Source: Rhynchosporium graminicola
Lineage: Eukaryota > Ascomycota > Leotiomycetes > Helotiales > Ploettnerulaceae
Reading direction: 5' to 3'
Assembly (NCBI GenBank): GCA_900074885.1
Contig: FJUW01000002.1
Location: 1 to 64,000, forward strand
DNA length: 64,000 nt
Shown: positions 47,400 through 59,148 of the stretch, in pieces
Layout of the letters: the number at the start of each line of letters is the position of its first letter
Numbering within the stretch: the stretch's first letter is position 1
Translations under genes and position numbers: made by a program
The notes under the pieces: model-generated
The model's database searches: none
What the model was told of the DNA's origin: nothing
The model's input: the letters and a program-made list of their open reading frames with translations, nothing else

Positions 47400-50300
47400 T
47401 ATATAATAGCTCCTTTAAAGCTCCGTTGCAATTTATCTTAGTTATTGTATCCGTAGGGTTATCTAGCCCTGCTACCTAAATCACCTCCGATATCTCTTTT
47501 CTTTCGTACGCCTAATATAGATATATAAAGTTAATTATTAATCTCTTCTCTCTTATAGTATTAAGTCGTACTACGTAGTCGTATAAAGACTTAGAATCAG
47601 TAACTATAAGTAAAAGTAGTACTATGATCTCTATGATCTGTTCGATAGTAGTCTTAATAGCACCGGCCATATTAAAACCTTCTGATATAGCGTATAGTTC
47701 AGAGGCTAGTATAGATCTAGTAACTCTCTTATAGCAGACCGAAGACTAGTAAATAACGTTTACCTTATTATACTATAAGTACGTAGACATAGCTAATTTA
47801 AGAGTAGAAGTCTTTCAAATTAGTAAATGAACTATCGGTAAATACGACGAGTTTCAGAGACTTCTTATCTAATTTAACGTATCAGATACTTTTGCTATAG
47901 TTAAGCTTTTACTATAAGATTCTCTTATTTAAGAGCTTAAAGTCTTTCTCTATCGGATTTATAGTTTATATAGCAAAAGAGACGTTAAACGATACTTCCG
48001 GCTAAGAAATAGTTACTAGATATGAACCTCTAGCTCTCTAGGCGGCAAATTGCTCGATTTAGGTAAGACCTTATTATATACCTCTATAAGAGTTAGTAAG
48101 ATTAACTAGTTCTTTCTTAATTAGTCTTAGTGTCTTATCGTACGATTATTAAGACAGTCGAATAGAGCTATTAGTTTCTAAGGTAATATAACCTCTATTA
48201 AAGTTAGTTAGGTATGAAGTAGTTAATTACTCTCTCTTATTCGACTTAAATCTAGCTTTCTATAGCTCTTTTTCTTCTGCGTCTATAAAGGTCTTATTAC
48301 TAACGAAGAAGGTATTATTAATCTGAAGACTAAGAGCTCCTATACTAGCTTTATCACTTGAAACAGATAGTAAGCACATATCGAACGTCGATAGTACTAT
48401 ATGGAGTTTCTTAACTTTATATCTATAGTATATACTGAACTAATAGTTCGCTGACTCTAGTACACTATATATAGGCCTAACGCACCGCAAAAACCAATAT
48501 AGCTAAGTTAAAATCTCCTTTAGAGGGCGCACGAAGAAGTCACGTATTAGGTATAACATAGACTAAGTATAAGCTTATATAATATCACGGCTATATACCT
48601 TAAACTCAGGGTGCATAACTATGTACACTAGTAGTAGTCGTTAGCTGACTCGTTAAATAGTCAGTAACGTAATAAGTACTTAGTTCTTTCTAGAGTTATT
48701 ATATACTTATATAATTAGTCTAGACTTCTCGTAAGCTTTCTATATACCCTTAAATTTAGTCTAGTCGATAAATTTAGTATTAAAAACCCTAGCTCCGGCT
48801 AGTAATTCGTCTTTATAGACTAATTTAAAGATCCCTATAGCGATTAGACTATTAATCTCCTTACGTCTTAACGCAGCGTATTAAGGTTCTACTACTAGGG
48901 AACTAATAAATAATTCGTTATCGTCTCTAAATCGAATTAGCTTTCGTCGATCTCGATAAGGTTACTTCTTTAGTACTAGTATAAGTCGATTTGAATTAGT
49001 AGTACTAAGTAATAGTAAGAGTATAATTTCAGGTAAAATACCCTCTAGTTCGTCAGAATCGATTTCTTCTTCGTACTATAGTTTAATTAACGTAGAGCGA
49101 AAGGTCGTTAGTCTACTATCGATTTCTACTACGCAGTTCTCTCCGTCTATAGAAATAAGTAGCTAAGGTCTATCCCAGAAGCCTTTCTCTCTCTAAACTA
49201 GTACTAGAGAGTTCAATAGAAGGTCTCTTATTACTATAGAACTCGGTCTATTCCGAGTATTTAAGGCGTTATTAACTTGCCGACGACTCCGTAGCTTGCG
49301 AATCTCTTCTATAGCCTTATAAAATACAGTAGCTCGTTAGGAGACTAATAGTGAAAAGGCGTCTATCTCTACTATTCTAGGGTATACTCTAAATACTAGT
49401 AAAACAGGTACGATTCCACTAGGTCTAGAAATATAGTTAATTATATAGAATACTATCTATAGTGCTATATCTTAACTAAGGTGCGGCAACTCCTTCCGAA
49501 TTATCATATAAGCTCTCTTTAGAGGGCCGTGGTATCTCTCTACCTTGCTAATAGAGTAGTAAGCCTCTATAAGTACAACTTTAACTATAGAACCCTCTGT
49601 CTTAGTACTCTATACGAATTCTTTTAACTTAAATTATATACCTGCATCTATAATAATAAAATCAGGTAGTCTAAGGTAGGTATCTATCTATACCTGCTTA
49701 AATCGGTTCTATACGTGCTCTGCAGATATATTAGTAAGAAAACCTCCGTTCTAGAAAGTAGTACCTTAATCAACTATATATAAGACTTATCGACCGTCTA
49801 GTTATATGATATCGATCACGACTTCGTAATTGAAGTATATATTATTAGTATCATAGAGCTTAAACTTAAATCTGCCTAGTGATCTTCCGTATAGCTAGTA
49901 GTGCTTATAGAGCTTAGTAAGCTCCTTTAGTACCCCTGAGTTATACTTATAACCGGCCTATTATAGTAAATCTTCTAGCTTTCTTACTAAGGGGTATCCG
50001 AATCGGTAATAAAATCGACGTAAATCCGTCTTCGTAAATACTCTCGTATTTAACTAGAAACACTCCGTAATATACGTCTTAAGTAACTCCTTCCAGAGTA
50101 AGAAGAAGTGGCCGAATCTGCGTATAACTAGTATATCTCCCTATAGTATAACAAGTATATTACGAAGATTATCTAATATAACTCTAAGCTTATCTATATC
50201 GTCTAAATAGAGTAGAAACGGGGTATCTATAGCTATAACCTTAAATTAGATCTTTCTAATTAGAAAAGGTATAATTACTATACTAATAGAAGTAGCTTTA

Positions 50301-52700
50301 CTAATACCGAATTTGATATTTATTCCACGGGAAGGCAAGAGTTCAGCTTTATACAGAGCCTTATAAGCTTCGTATTAACCTTTACCTACTATAGATACCT
50401 TTGCTACTCTAGTATCGATTATAATTCTATAGAAAACTGACGAATTATATTAGGGACTACTTATTATCGTCTCTGCGGTCCGGTCCTTCTCCGTAGCTTC
50501 TTCGGCAGTATCTATTAGGTGCTTAAAAGCCGTATTTACTAGAGTTTCTATTATTAGCTATACGGCTTCTACTGAGATAAGTCCTATAGAAATTATAAAT
50601 AGAGCTTCCGGCTTTTCGTTATCGGAATCGTAATCTATATCGCTCCCGGCTTCGCATAAGATAAAAGTAGTAGCTATATACTTATCTTCTATACTTTCGT
50701 ATTTTGCGACGTATTATCTATATGCTTTCTTAAAGACTCTTCTAAAGTTACCTTTAAACTTAGAAGAGTTCTTCGCCTTAAACTTCTCCTTAGCTTTCTC
50801 TCTTTCTTCTACTATATAGTCGAAGGATATATAATCCGTAGTATTATATACTTAGCACTTCTTAGCGTTACCTTCCTTATCTAGCGTATTTATCTTCTTC
50901 TCTCCTTATATTCTGAATCGCCCTTTATTATCTCCTTTCTCTCCGTATACTTATCCTTTATCGGAATCGCTTCGGAATTTTCGATTAGTATAGAAAGTAG
51001 TACTAGTTATAAGGTATACGTGCTCGTAGTTAATAATAGAGGTTCTAATAGAAGTAATCGTCTTTTCAGTAGAAGTTATAAGTTAAGCTAGAGCAATTTA
51101 GCAGGCTTCTAAGCTTTAGCAAGTAGTAATAATCTTATTTATAACGAACTTCTTATAGCGTAATTCAAAGGGTATACTATAATATAGCTCTCTAATTTAT
51201 ATAGAGAGTATATTAAAGCACTCTAAAGTCGTCTTTCTAGGGTTCTTTTCCTTAATCGATTCAAGAGTAAGAAGATTCCATATAGTCAGAGAATATCTAC
51301 TAAACTCCTCGCTCTTAAACTAATCTATTATATTCTTTAGTATAATATTAAATTTAATAATTAGAGAGGTTCTAAGGATACTATTCAGACCGTAATAGTA
51401 GTATTAGAGAGTAGCGCCTTTTAGTATTAATAGAAACGCCTTATTATACTCCTCCGGTAGAATCTCGGCTCTTAAGCAGGCGTCGTAGAATATTCTGACC
51501 TTACTACTAAAGCTATCTCCGTCTCCTTTGAATTTCATCTCTTCTGGAAATATACAAGAGAAGCTAGCGATCTCCTTTCTATACGACTTCTTCTTCTCCT
51601 TTCGTACCGTATTATAGTACTCTCCCTCTCCTCCTCTAGCTCCTTAGTAGCCATCTACTCCTCCTCCTCCTCCTCCTTCTCCTTAGTAGCCTTCTCCTCC
51701 TTAGTAGCTTCCTTCTCCTCTAGCTCCTCCTCCTCCACTCCCCGTATTCTTCGGTATACGCTTTCTATAGTATCGCTGCTCTTCTCTATTCTAGTCAGAG
51801 GAGGTCTCTTTATATTACTATACTTCTTCAGTAGAATCTCGGTCTTATTATAGAGGTTCGTAGTATTCTTTATTAAAGTCGAATTCGCTGATAGGAGGTA
51901 AGCCGAGTATAGTACAGTATCTTTATCATAGTCTATAGAACTCCCTCTTTAATCTCTCATACTCTAATTCGTCTTATTAAGTAGCTATATCGTTTATTAT
52001 CTCTTTCTCTCTCTTATCTCGCTATTACTACGCAGATACCTTCTTTAGTATAAGTAGGTTTAATACTATATACTATAGCTATATAGAGAGTATCTTCTCT
52101 CCTGCTATACTTTCTAGCTCTTTCAAGGTCTAACTACTACGTATAGTATTCCATAAAGTATATAGAAGCTTATATAGCTCCTGCGCAGGTTCATCGCCTT
52201 CTTCGATAAATACGCCTTTAGTACGTAAGGTGAATATAAGGTTATTATTTAACGATTTCTTAATAGACTTAAAAGAGTCTACTATCTAACTTTCGTAGAT
52301 CTCCTTAAATAAGGAGTATATAGGTCTATCTACGTAGTCGGAGCTCTTGATTTATCTAATAAGACCTTCTCCCTGTTTCCGTATAGTCTCCGGGTCTAGT
52401 AGGTCCTTACCGAAGTTCACAGGTATATCGAAAGCACTAACCTCAGAGGTATTATTATCTCTTACCATATTAAAGGTCTGATTTATACGAGTGTTTTAGT
52501 ACTATTCCGAGGTTATTTGGAATAGTAGTTGCGGAGTTATTCTTAAGTATTATATAGCGCTAGCATAGCGCGTTTAAGTTTGACTTCGAGTTTTCGGCGT
52601 AACTTAAAAGCGCGTTCTTTGAAGTCGGGTTATAGTAGTAATCGAGGTACGTAGAAAGTAAGTACGTAGAAGGTAAGTACGTAGAAGGTAGGTACGTAGA
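47400..52700 (-). pseudogene. copia gag-pol relic
   Basis: The minus strand at about 48,960..48,340 reads as the fungal copia RT with CAG-to-TAG stops: FKLVYKDELLAGARVFNTKF, KAYEKSRLII, then the SQRLLL-like and SRDII-QAYTQS segments, and VRPLKEI. RNase H-like sequence follows towards 47,500. A relic of the gag zinc knuckle (KKC-x-VYN...) lies near 50,850..50,870. A GGA/TCC-rich low-complexity stretch at about 51,613..51,735 would encode Glu/Gly runs in gag. Frames are broken throughout. Confidence 0.8.
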
Positions 52701-52705
52701 AGGTA
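52647..52705. repeat. 15-bp tandem repeat, about four units
   Basis: GTACGTAGAAGGTAA-type units start at 52,647, 52,662, 52,677 and 52,692. They lie between the gag relic and the 5' LTR of the copia element, so they probably sit in its leader. Confidence 0.85.
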
Positions 52706-52959
52706 ATAGTAGTATAATATACTAGAATTCGAATCCTTTAACCGTATCGTAAGTAGAATCCAGGCAAATTATCTTAGTAATTCAAGTTAAATAGTAAAGA
52801 GGAGACCGTATCTTCTCTAGTACTTAAGCTATTACTATAGTAGATATCTCTACTCTTCGAGAAGATTACTAGCGCGCTCTTTTCAGTAGTCGGAATTCTT
52901 AGAATCTAAGAATTTAACTGCTTTCAAAGAGTGAAATGATCTATATATCTATTGATTAA

Positions 52960-53164
52960 TATTAGTATTACTCTATCGTAGTACATATAATTAAGTAGTC
53001 TGCGTGAGCTAAAGTACAGTGATAATAGTAGTAGTATTATCTGTTGTATCGTAGCTATCTTTCCTAGGTAGTCGAGACTCCGGAAGGGAGATATATCTGG
53101 CCGGCTAAACCCCTGTGCAGATACTCGACTACCACGTGACTATGGACCAACATATGGACCAACA
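52960..53164 (-). repeat. copia LTR (5' LTR relative to the coding strand), 205 bp
   Basis: It pairs with 46,947..47,151. It keeps CCAACA at its outer end, next to the GTAAT duplication. A GTCGAGACTCCGG block shared by both LTRs is unaffected by RIP. Confidence 0.92.
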
Positions 53165-53169
53165 GTAAT

Positions 53170-53247
53170 AGACTATATAAGACCGCTCTTGGCCTCTCTA
53201 CTTGTTTATTCTTGCTTGTACACCGCCTCGAGTCTTGTGTCGTTATA
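53170..53247 (+). repeat. 3' LTR of gypsy copy B, second part (78 bp)
   Basis: It continues the LTR after the copia insertion (AGACTATATAAGACCGCTC...GTGTCGTTATA). It is followed by the ATTAT duplication and the last 223 bp of the pogo-like element. Confidence 0.9.
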
Positions 53248-53395
53248 ATTATACTCTGATTTAGTAGTATGACTTCAGAAGTAATATCTGCTACGGGGTA
53301 CTAGTATTTTAGGTATTATTAATAATTATTAGATATTAGTAGTAATATCAAAAGTAGTTAATTTAGGTGGTAAAACGCGATTTCAGGTATCAAAA

Positions 53396-53475
53396 AGTGC
53401 GGCGTTTACATGAGTGCGGCATTTAGTAACCCCGACAGTAAGCGAGTGGGCGAGCGAAACTGGAGGTGGACCGGC
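53396..53475 (-). repeat. right terminal inverted repeat of the pogo-like element
   Basis: It is the reverse complement of 36,927..37,006 with two mismatches. It ends GGAGGTGGACCGGC followed by TA. Normal-composition DNA begins directly outside. Confidence 0.93.
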
Positions 53476-53477
53476 TA

Positions 53478-55667
53478 GTAAGATGCAACTTATTCTGGCG
53501 CATGAATGTAAGGAGAACCAAAGGGCATATTTTCCCGAAGGTTGCTATCAAACTCACATGAAACAGTAAGAAAGCCCCTTAGGTTTTGCGGAGGAGGCGC
53601 GAATCATAGCAGCCTTCGCAGCATCCCATAGGATCTATAAAACTATTTTTGTAGAATTTCTCGTGAACACTTACAGGTCTCCAGGAGACGGAAGCCGACC
53701 ACGTGGTAACTCGGATGCAGCTCTCTAGAGAGACATAGCTCATTGTATGAAAGCCACGTTTGCTATCAGATATTTAAACTATACACGAAGAATGGCGCAG
53801 TTGACAGGTGGTCGGTGGCTGTCAGTGACGTAAATGGCGGTGAGAGCGTGTAATCAGGTGACACTGTTCGATATCAGTCGAAGAGTTCCTCTTGCTATAT
53901 GCATCTGCTCTTCGGATGTTGTACTAGGCAATGAACACGGTAATGCCCCGCATAGATTCAGCTGAGTCGAAGTCCTTGTGGAATTGACTTTCATGCTTTG
54001 GGAACAGGTATACGGGACACAGAATTATCAAGCCAGAGGCAACGATGAGTGAGACATTCCGAGGAAGCAAGCCACTTGGTATGTAATTTCTGCCTGCAAG
54101 CCGTCGCCAGCTCCAGGTTCGGCCTTGGAAGCAATGAAGCTCGTCTTCGTCCTAGAGTGGTAGCCCTTAACGTTGAGTCACAAGTTCACCACCCGGGCGA
54201 ATGGCATTTGCATTAAATGCCTTGGATGATGGCGCAAGTCAAACGACGTCGGAGCCGCTGACTTGGCCATCCCCTCCTCCCTGAGCATCGCAGAGACTCG
54301 AGAGATCGAGAGAGACTGAGTAATGTGAGAGGATCATTCGCTTCATCAAATCCAAGATGTGGTGCGCAGATATACTTCGTAGAGAGGAAGTAAGGTAGGT
54401 AAGTAAACAGAATGAAAGATGACAAGGGACAAAGCAAGGAGTGCTGCTAAGAAGTCCAGATGAGGACTAGCGTGGCAAGCTTGATTTTGTGCCCAGACTA
54501 TGGGGAAGGAAGGCTACTACGTAGGGCTTCCTAGCTCGAGGGTCTCCTCTCAATACCCTCCCTTCCTTAGCTCTTGCGATACCCAACAAATCCTCCATTG
54601 TCACAAGTGTAAATCGCCCTGTTTTTCCGGTCGCAATTGAACCTGTAGAGAGAGTAATTCGAGACTGCCACAACTTCTACCAATTCTGGAACGAACGGCA
54701 TACACAAAATGGGTCCAACACGTTCAGTCTTCTGGTACGTCGAGCTATAGCTTGCAGAGCCCATGTCACTCTCGAAGCCAAAGTACAGAAACGAATGCTG
54801 ACATCATAACAAAATACATAGGCGTCAGCGAACCCCTCTACTCATCGCCACCTTCTTTGGTGGCATCGCCGTCTTTGGAGCTTTAAAATGGAGGGCAGTT
54901 TTCTCGAGAAGCGAATCGGCGAAGAGGGCTACTACAAGAACAAAAGACATCAACTTTTCGGTGGATCCTGGAAGAAGTGGTGAGAATGAATGCCCTACAT
55001 CTTCACTATGAACTGCCAACTGAACCATGCTGATCAAGTTATAGGAGGTGGGGTGTGAAGTGTCATATAGGCCCAGTCGGGGCCAACGACAACAGAACGA
55101 ATTACTATATCTGGGATGTGTTATGAAAGCTTCAAACGTAGTATAGATATGGCAGGGGCTATTGCTTTAGGTGCAGGCGTTGGTGGTGGGATACACAGCC
55201 TTCGAGCTGATCAGCAACAAGATAATTGTTCTCCTCTTGTGAATCCAAGGAATGATGCTTCCGGCGAGCATTTTTTGTGCATGAATGAAAATCTCGCAGG
55301 TTACTCACCGATACGATATTAAGGCAGGTGGAATTAGTGCCAAATGTCTTTCTGGACATGCCTTTATGGTCAAAAATTTCAGATTAGTAAGTATTGGGAA
55401 GCCCGATATGTTTTCTACTTCCTTCCAGCACTGCATATTCAATCGCACGCAAATCACTTGCTCTATTGTTATTCAATTCGGAGAAAGGTCAGACGGGCGA
55501 AGAAAGTATAGCACTTTGCGTGCAGTCTTCTTAGGCCATTACTCGCCCAGTTCATATCCCCGACCCAAAGCTCTCCCCACCACCATACCCTCCTCTCAAC
55601 CATTGCCATAAGCACAAAAACAGCTTGAATTCGATGCGATAAGTACTCTGAGAAATTGCATGAAGCC
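53478..55667. other. 2.2-kb intergenic region, no supported gene
   Basis: Composition is normal. Several 60-75-codon frames occur on the minus strand at 54,213..55,037 and on the plus strand at 55,116..55,611. None has a family motif, signal peptide with plausible continuation, or consistent splice signals. A small secreted protein around 54,570..54,860 (minus) cannot be excluded. Confidence 0.4.
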
Positions 55668-55786
55668 ACATACGACCATAGACTGGTGAGAAATGGGCAT
55701 CCCGTCCGCTCTGCCATACACAAGAACCAGATCGGCAGATTAGTAGTTGGGTGGGTGACCACCAGCGAATACCTGCTGTTGTATGT
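55668..55786 (+). rRNA. 5S ribosomal RNA
   Basis: This 119-nt sequence starts ACATACGACCATAG and ends CTGCTGTTGTATGT, so the terminal stem pairs over nine bases (one G-U). The conserved fungal 5S blocks are present: GGGCATCCCGTCCGCTC, TTAGTAGTTGGGTGGGTGA and CCACCAGCGAATACC. The middle differs from the Neurospora form I remember, but CTGGT/ACCAG still pair, which suggests compensatory change and a working gene. Transcription is by RNA polymerase III from internal boxes. Dispersed single 5S genes are usual in Pezizomycotina. Confidence 0.92.
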
Positions 55787-55799
55787 TTTTGGTTTTTTT
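55787..55799 (+). terminator. RNA polymerase III terminator of the 5S gene
   Basis: A TTTT run follows the 5S 3' end directly, and a second run of seven T lies six bases on, which serves as a back-up terminator. Confidence 0.75.
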
Positions 55800-56278
55800 G
55801 TACAACTTCTCTTTGCAAATATCACATATAAGCCAAAGAGTAAAAGCTAATAAGGTAGTCGCTTAAGACGACACCTTAGGGCCCTTTCTATAAGCATGCA
55901 AGTAAGTATCTTTTCTCTTTTTATTTTTTCCCAAATATTATCCGCAGGCGTATGAGCACACTAGGATTAGATGTTAGCCCTAGGATAGGTTCCTAAGTAC
56001 GGAAACGAGCGAGTTTTTGATAAAGATAACAAGTTGCAAGACAGTGTATGATAATATCTGACCACTATCTAATTGTAGAATAGAATCCCGAGCTTTCAGT
56101 TGAGGTACAGTAGAGTTTACGATCAGAGATATTTGGGCAAGTGGCAACTTGAGGTCTTCTAGAGACTTCGCCTAGCCGGAAGCGGAAGTACTTCTTTCCA
56201 CCTGAGCCGTGTGGCGCCTTCTCGAATTCATGCCTAGGCCCATTGCCCGTGTATCTTTTCACCAATGAAGAAGTCAGA
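55787..56278. other. spacer between the 5S gene and the phosphotransferase relic
   Basis: No gene is supported. On the plus strand the frame of the following relic stays open upstream of its first Met for about 50 codons, so the true start could lie a little earlier. Confidence 0.4.
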
Positions 56279-57824
56279 ATGTTAGCAGAGCCAACCCTCA
56301 GCATATTCAGATACGCCAAGTTCAATCTTGATGCTCTTATTAAACATGCACAGGACCTTCGGAGCGCGAGGTGTTCCTGTGATGTTTCACAGGAACCTCT
56401 GGCTGGCAGTCACAACTGAGCCCTTGTTTTGACATTTGATGATGATGAGGAGGACTGGATATTTCGCTCTCCTCGATTGGACTGTGGGTTTTCCGAGGAG
56501 ACTATCGCCATGATGGTTGAAAGGGAGGTCATATCGATACAGGTTTCCAAGCTGAATTGCATTCCTGTTGTGGAGGTAAAAATCTACTGGTAAGCTACCG
56601 ATGACCGAAATTGTTGCCATGATACTAATGTACGCACCAAGCACCTCTGCGATGAACACTATTGAGGTAATCTATATGATAACCACAAGGGCTCCTGGGT
56701 ATTCTATCGGCAGCAAATGTCTGTGGAAGCCTTATGCAGAGGACATCAAGCTACCTCGCAATCCACTTCCTTGCCTCCCCACAGCAGCTAAGGAAAAGAT
56801 TATGAGGCAGCTTGGATTCTTCACCTCAAAAATCTTGCAATCGCCTTTTGAGGAGATTGGATCGCTCTTTGAAAGGAAGGGAAAAGTCCGTATAGGGCGA
56901 TGTCTTTCTCGTACTTTGACGTGGTTTGGGCGAGATCTCTGTGGGGAAATCGCCAGAGGCCCATTCACCAACGATAAAGATTACTACGACTCCGTACTTT
57001 CTGCACTACAGTACCACGCTGAACAACTGCCTTTGAGTCACCACCTCTTTCTCGCTCCTGTTCCGAAGGCGAAAGACTTTGAGACTACATCTGACTATAA
57101 GTCTGCTGCTCAGCAATGGAATGATTTCGCCACTATCGACCAAAAGATTGATAGCAGCAAAAATCGTCTAGACTATATCGCCATGGCACATCTCATGCGC
57201 GACATCATACCTTCAATTTCAATCCCTCGGCAAAAGTACTACCTGAAACCTCCCGACCTAAGCATGTCAAATATCTTCATTGATGATACTTTCAATATTA
57301 CCTGTATCATCGACTGGACTTCGTGTTTTACTGTCCCTCTTCCAACACTCTTGATAGCCCCAGGCTTTCCTCATCCGAGAGACGATGTAGATGCAGACAT
57401 GGCATCCATATTCAAAGAGAGTGTCATTAGTCACTCTTCTCAGATAAAGGATGTGTTAGAAGATGATGCATGCTGGGAACTTGCTCAAAAGTCCCGGTTG
57501 TTCATGCAACTGGCTGATCTCGATGGGTACGGAGACTACCATCAGTTCATTCAATTGTACACATCGGTTCATACAGATCTCAGAGGTGCCGATGTGCGGG
57601 GGCTATTCGATGCCCTCCGTATCGACGATACTTTCACTAGGCAGGCAAAATCGCGAGTTATAAAAGATCTGCCTGCAAGTGAGATTCAGAGAAAGGAGAA
57701 GGACTATTTCAGTCACTCGCGATCTGGTAATGAAGATTTGGCAAGGAAGCTTTCGGCCAAGGCAGGGATGGAAGCAGGTTTTGTTGCAGATTGTAGTACA
57801 TGGAGCAGATTTTTAGCTGGGTAG
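56279..57824 (+). pseudogene. aminoglycoside phosphotransferase-like (APH/ChoK fold) gene with a nonsense codon
   Basis: Two exons, 56279..56589 and 56642..57824, join in phase to 497 codons. The first contains the family N-lobe (KFNLDALIKHAQ, AGSHN-stop-ALVLTFDD, then DWIFRSPRLD and NCIPVVEVKIY). An in-frame TGA interrupts it at 56,417..56,419, where the family has Arg or Lys, so CGA to TGA is likely. The second exon holds the C-lobe with PFEEIGSLF, PPDLSMSNIFID and the metal-binding NITCIIDW. Fungal relatives, as I recall them, have HPDLSMSN; here the loop His is Pro (57,249..57,251). The TGA lies in the middle of a conserved strand with no donor nearby, so splicing does not remove it. Initiation downstream could only give a kinase without its N-lobe. 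Relatives are uncharacterised kinases, often in many copies in filamentous fungi. Confidence 0.65.
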
Positions 57825-59112
57825 GGCGCGAAAGTGGTGATAGCCTACGAGAGCCAGGTTTATCATCACATCTTTATATTTGGTCCGGAGACCTCCACTT
57901 ACCTTTGTTGCTTGGTTTAGGATCATTCTAGCCATTATTCTTGTGTCCGATACTCGAGTTGGCACGCGTCCCAGGCAGTTAAAGGACGGGCACATCTGGT
58001 GGAAATTTTTCGTGGACGACCGATAGAGATATGAACACCCAAATTGAGGTTCGCAGGCCCTCTTAGACCCCCCCCCTCTTAGGTACCAAATTGCTTCCAG
58101 AAAAAAGACCTACAATAAATACCAGACTTGAATGGTTCTATTCATGCCTTCAAACTCAATCAGCTACAACCACGCCGATGCCGGTGCAAAAGCAGCTTCA
58201 ATTGATCATGAGCTGTGAAATATCTACCTGCAAAGGTAACCTCCTTCCACTTCTTTCGCAAGGAGTATTGTCCGTAATCTGGATTTCGAAAGACTAGCAC
58301 GTATGAAAGCGTTGGTGTCCGGTCAAAATAAATTCATTGAACTTGGTAGAAGAACTACTGAGCTTACCATCTGATACGCTGATCTTTATCACGCACGATT
58401 CCAATCGCCCTTAACTCGCCACAGCTGTAGAATTAACTATTGAAATGAACACTTTGATTCCTCTCGCTAATTCTGCCCCTGCTCATGTCGACCAGCCTGC
58501 TCTACCCTGCGAGGACTATGGCCAGAAATATGAACATCGTCGTACTTCTTGTGTAGCACTTTGGGTGCTGCATCTGTCTATGAGTATCTTAGATGAAGTT
58601 AGTGAAGAAGAACACGCCGAAAGCTACAGGCGATCCCTGTACGAAACACATTGGAATGTGTAAATGATGAAGATTTCGGGAGGGTACTAGTAGCCTGGAA
58701 TGAGAAGCACGGAATACTACTTACTAAAAGAATAAATCGTTCGGCAATCCTGAAAATGCGCTTTTAAATTCTTGACGGAATTTTCGGAAGGAAGTGTGGT
58801 TCTTGTTAGACGTTATAAGGCAAGTTATGAACTCCTAGTAGTCCTGTCCGTCTCTCCGTGAATGAGTTTCTGGTGCCGGTCATAGAATGCAGGTTAGTCG
58901 TGCCTATCTCAATCGGTTTCTCGCCACCCATGCACAGGTTCCGCGTTCCGTATGGACCGTATATTCGCTACGGTAATACAGCAATATCCCCAACTACCTT
59001 CAAACGTGATTTGTACCAGACCTGATTGAAAAAAGAGATAAAATGTTTCCCATCGGTATCATCTAAATCTACGCTCCTGTGTATGACAACCTCAAATGAG
59101 TTTCTAAGGAGC
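57825..59112. other. intergenic region, no supported gene
   Basis: A 72-codon plus-strand frame at 58,445..58,663 has no recognisable motif. A poly-C run of nine lies at about 58,069..58,077. Nothing else is supported. Confidence 0.4.
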
Positions 59113-59148
59113 GTGGGTGACCACCAGCGAATACCCGCTGTCATATGT
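59113..59148 (+). pseudogene. 5S rRNA 3'-end relic
   Basis: Thirty-six bases match the 3' end of the 5S gene at 55,668 with three transitions (GTGGGTGACCACCAGCGAAT, then ACCCGCTGTCATATGT), followed by a T run. The upstream 80 bases do not resemble 5S, so this is a truncated copy. Confidence 0.8.

Larger units (their letters stand above)
46947..53164 (-). mobile_element. Ty1/copia element, complete, RIP-mutated, nested in the gypsy 3' LTR
   Basis: Two direct repeats of 205 bp, at 46,947..47,151 and 52,960..53,164, bound a 6.2-kb element flanked by the 5-bp duplication GTAAT (46,942..46,946 and 53,165..53,169). The LTR ends are TATTGG/TATTAG (probably TGTTGG) and CCAACA, a terminal inverted repeat usual for copia LTRs. 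Coding is on the minus strand: gag near the 53-kb end, then integrase, RT and RNase H towards 47 kb. The order IN before RT marks it as Ty1/copia. Confidence 0.92.
39144..53247 (+). mobile_element. Ty3/gypsy element, complete with both LTRs, interrupted by a copia element (copy B)
   Basis: The 5' LTR is 39,144..39,411. The 3' LTR is split, 46,757..46,946 and 53,170..53,247, and its parts also total 268 bp. The element is flanked by a perfect 5-bp duplication ATTAT (39,139..39,143 and 53,248..53,252). Its own length without the copia insertion is about 7.88 kb. The order is LTR, gag with a zinc-knuckle relic, protease, RT, RNase H, integrase, chromodomain, a ~1.5-kb segment with antisense coding-like sequence, LTR. 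This is the layout of a fungal chromovirus. It is RIP-mutated but better preserved than the copies at the window start. Confidence 0.92.
36927..53475 (-). mobile_element. pogo/Fot1-like DNA transposon interrupted by nested LTR retrotransposons
   Basis: The outer element is defined by 80-bp terminal inverted repeats beginning GCCGGTCCACCTCC at 36,927 and ending with the exact reverse complement at 53,475, both flanked by TA (36,925..36,926 and 53,476..53,477), as in Tc1/mariner-type insertion. Its own sequence is 36,927..39,143 plus 53,253..53,475, about 2.44 kb. It encodes a RIP-ruined DDE transposase on the minus strand. A gypsy element was inserted near the start of that gene. The remainder of the 16.5 kb belongs to that gypsy element and to a copia element nested within it. 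Confidence 0.9.

Noticed and set aside
55469..55825. 118-codon minus-strand frame over the 5S gene
   Set aside because: It is the antisense of a 5S rRNA gene; its resemblance to a frame at 58,968..59,156 comes only from the shared 5S sequence.
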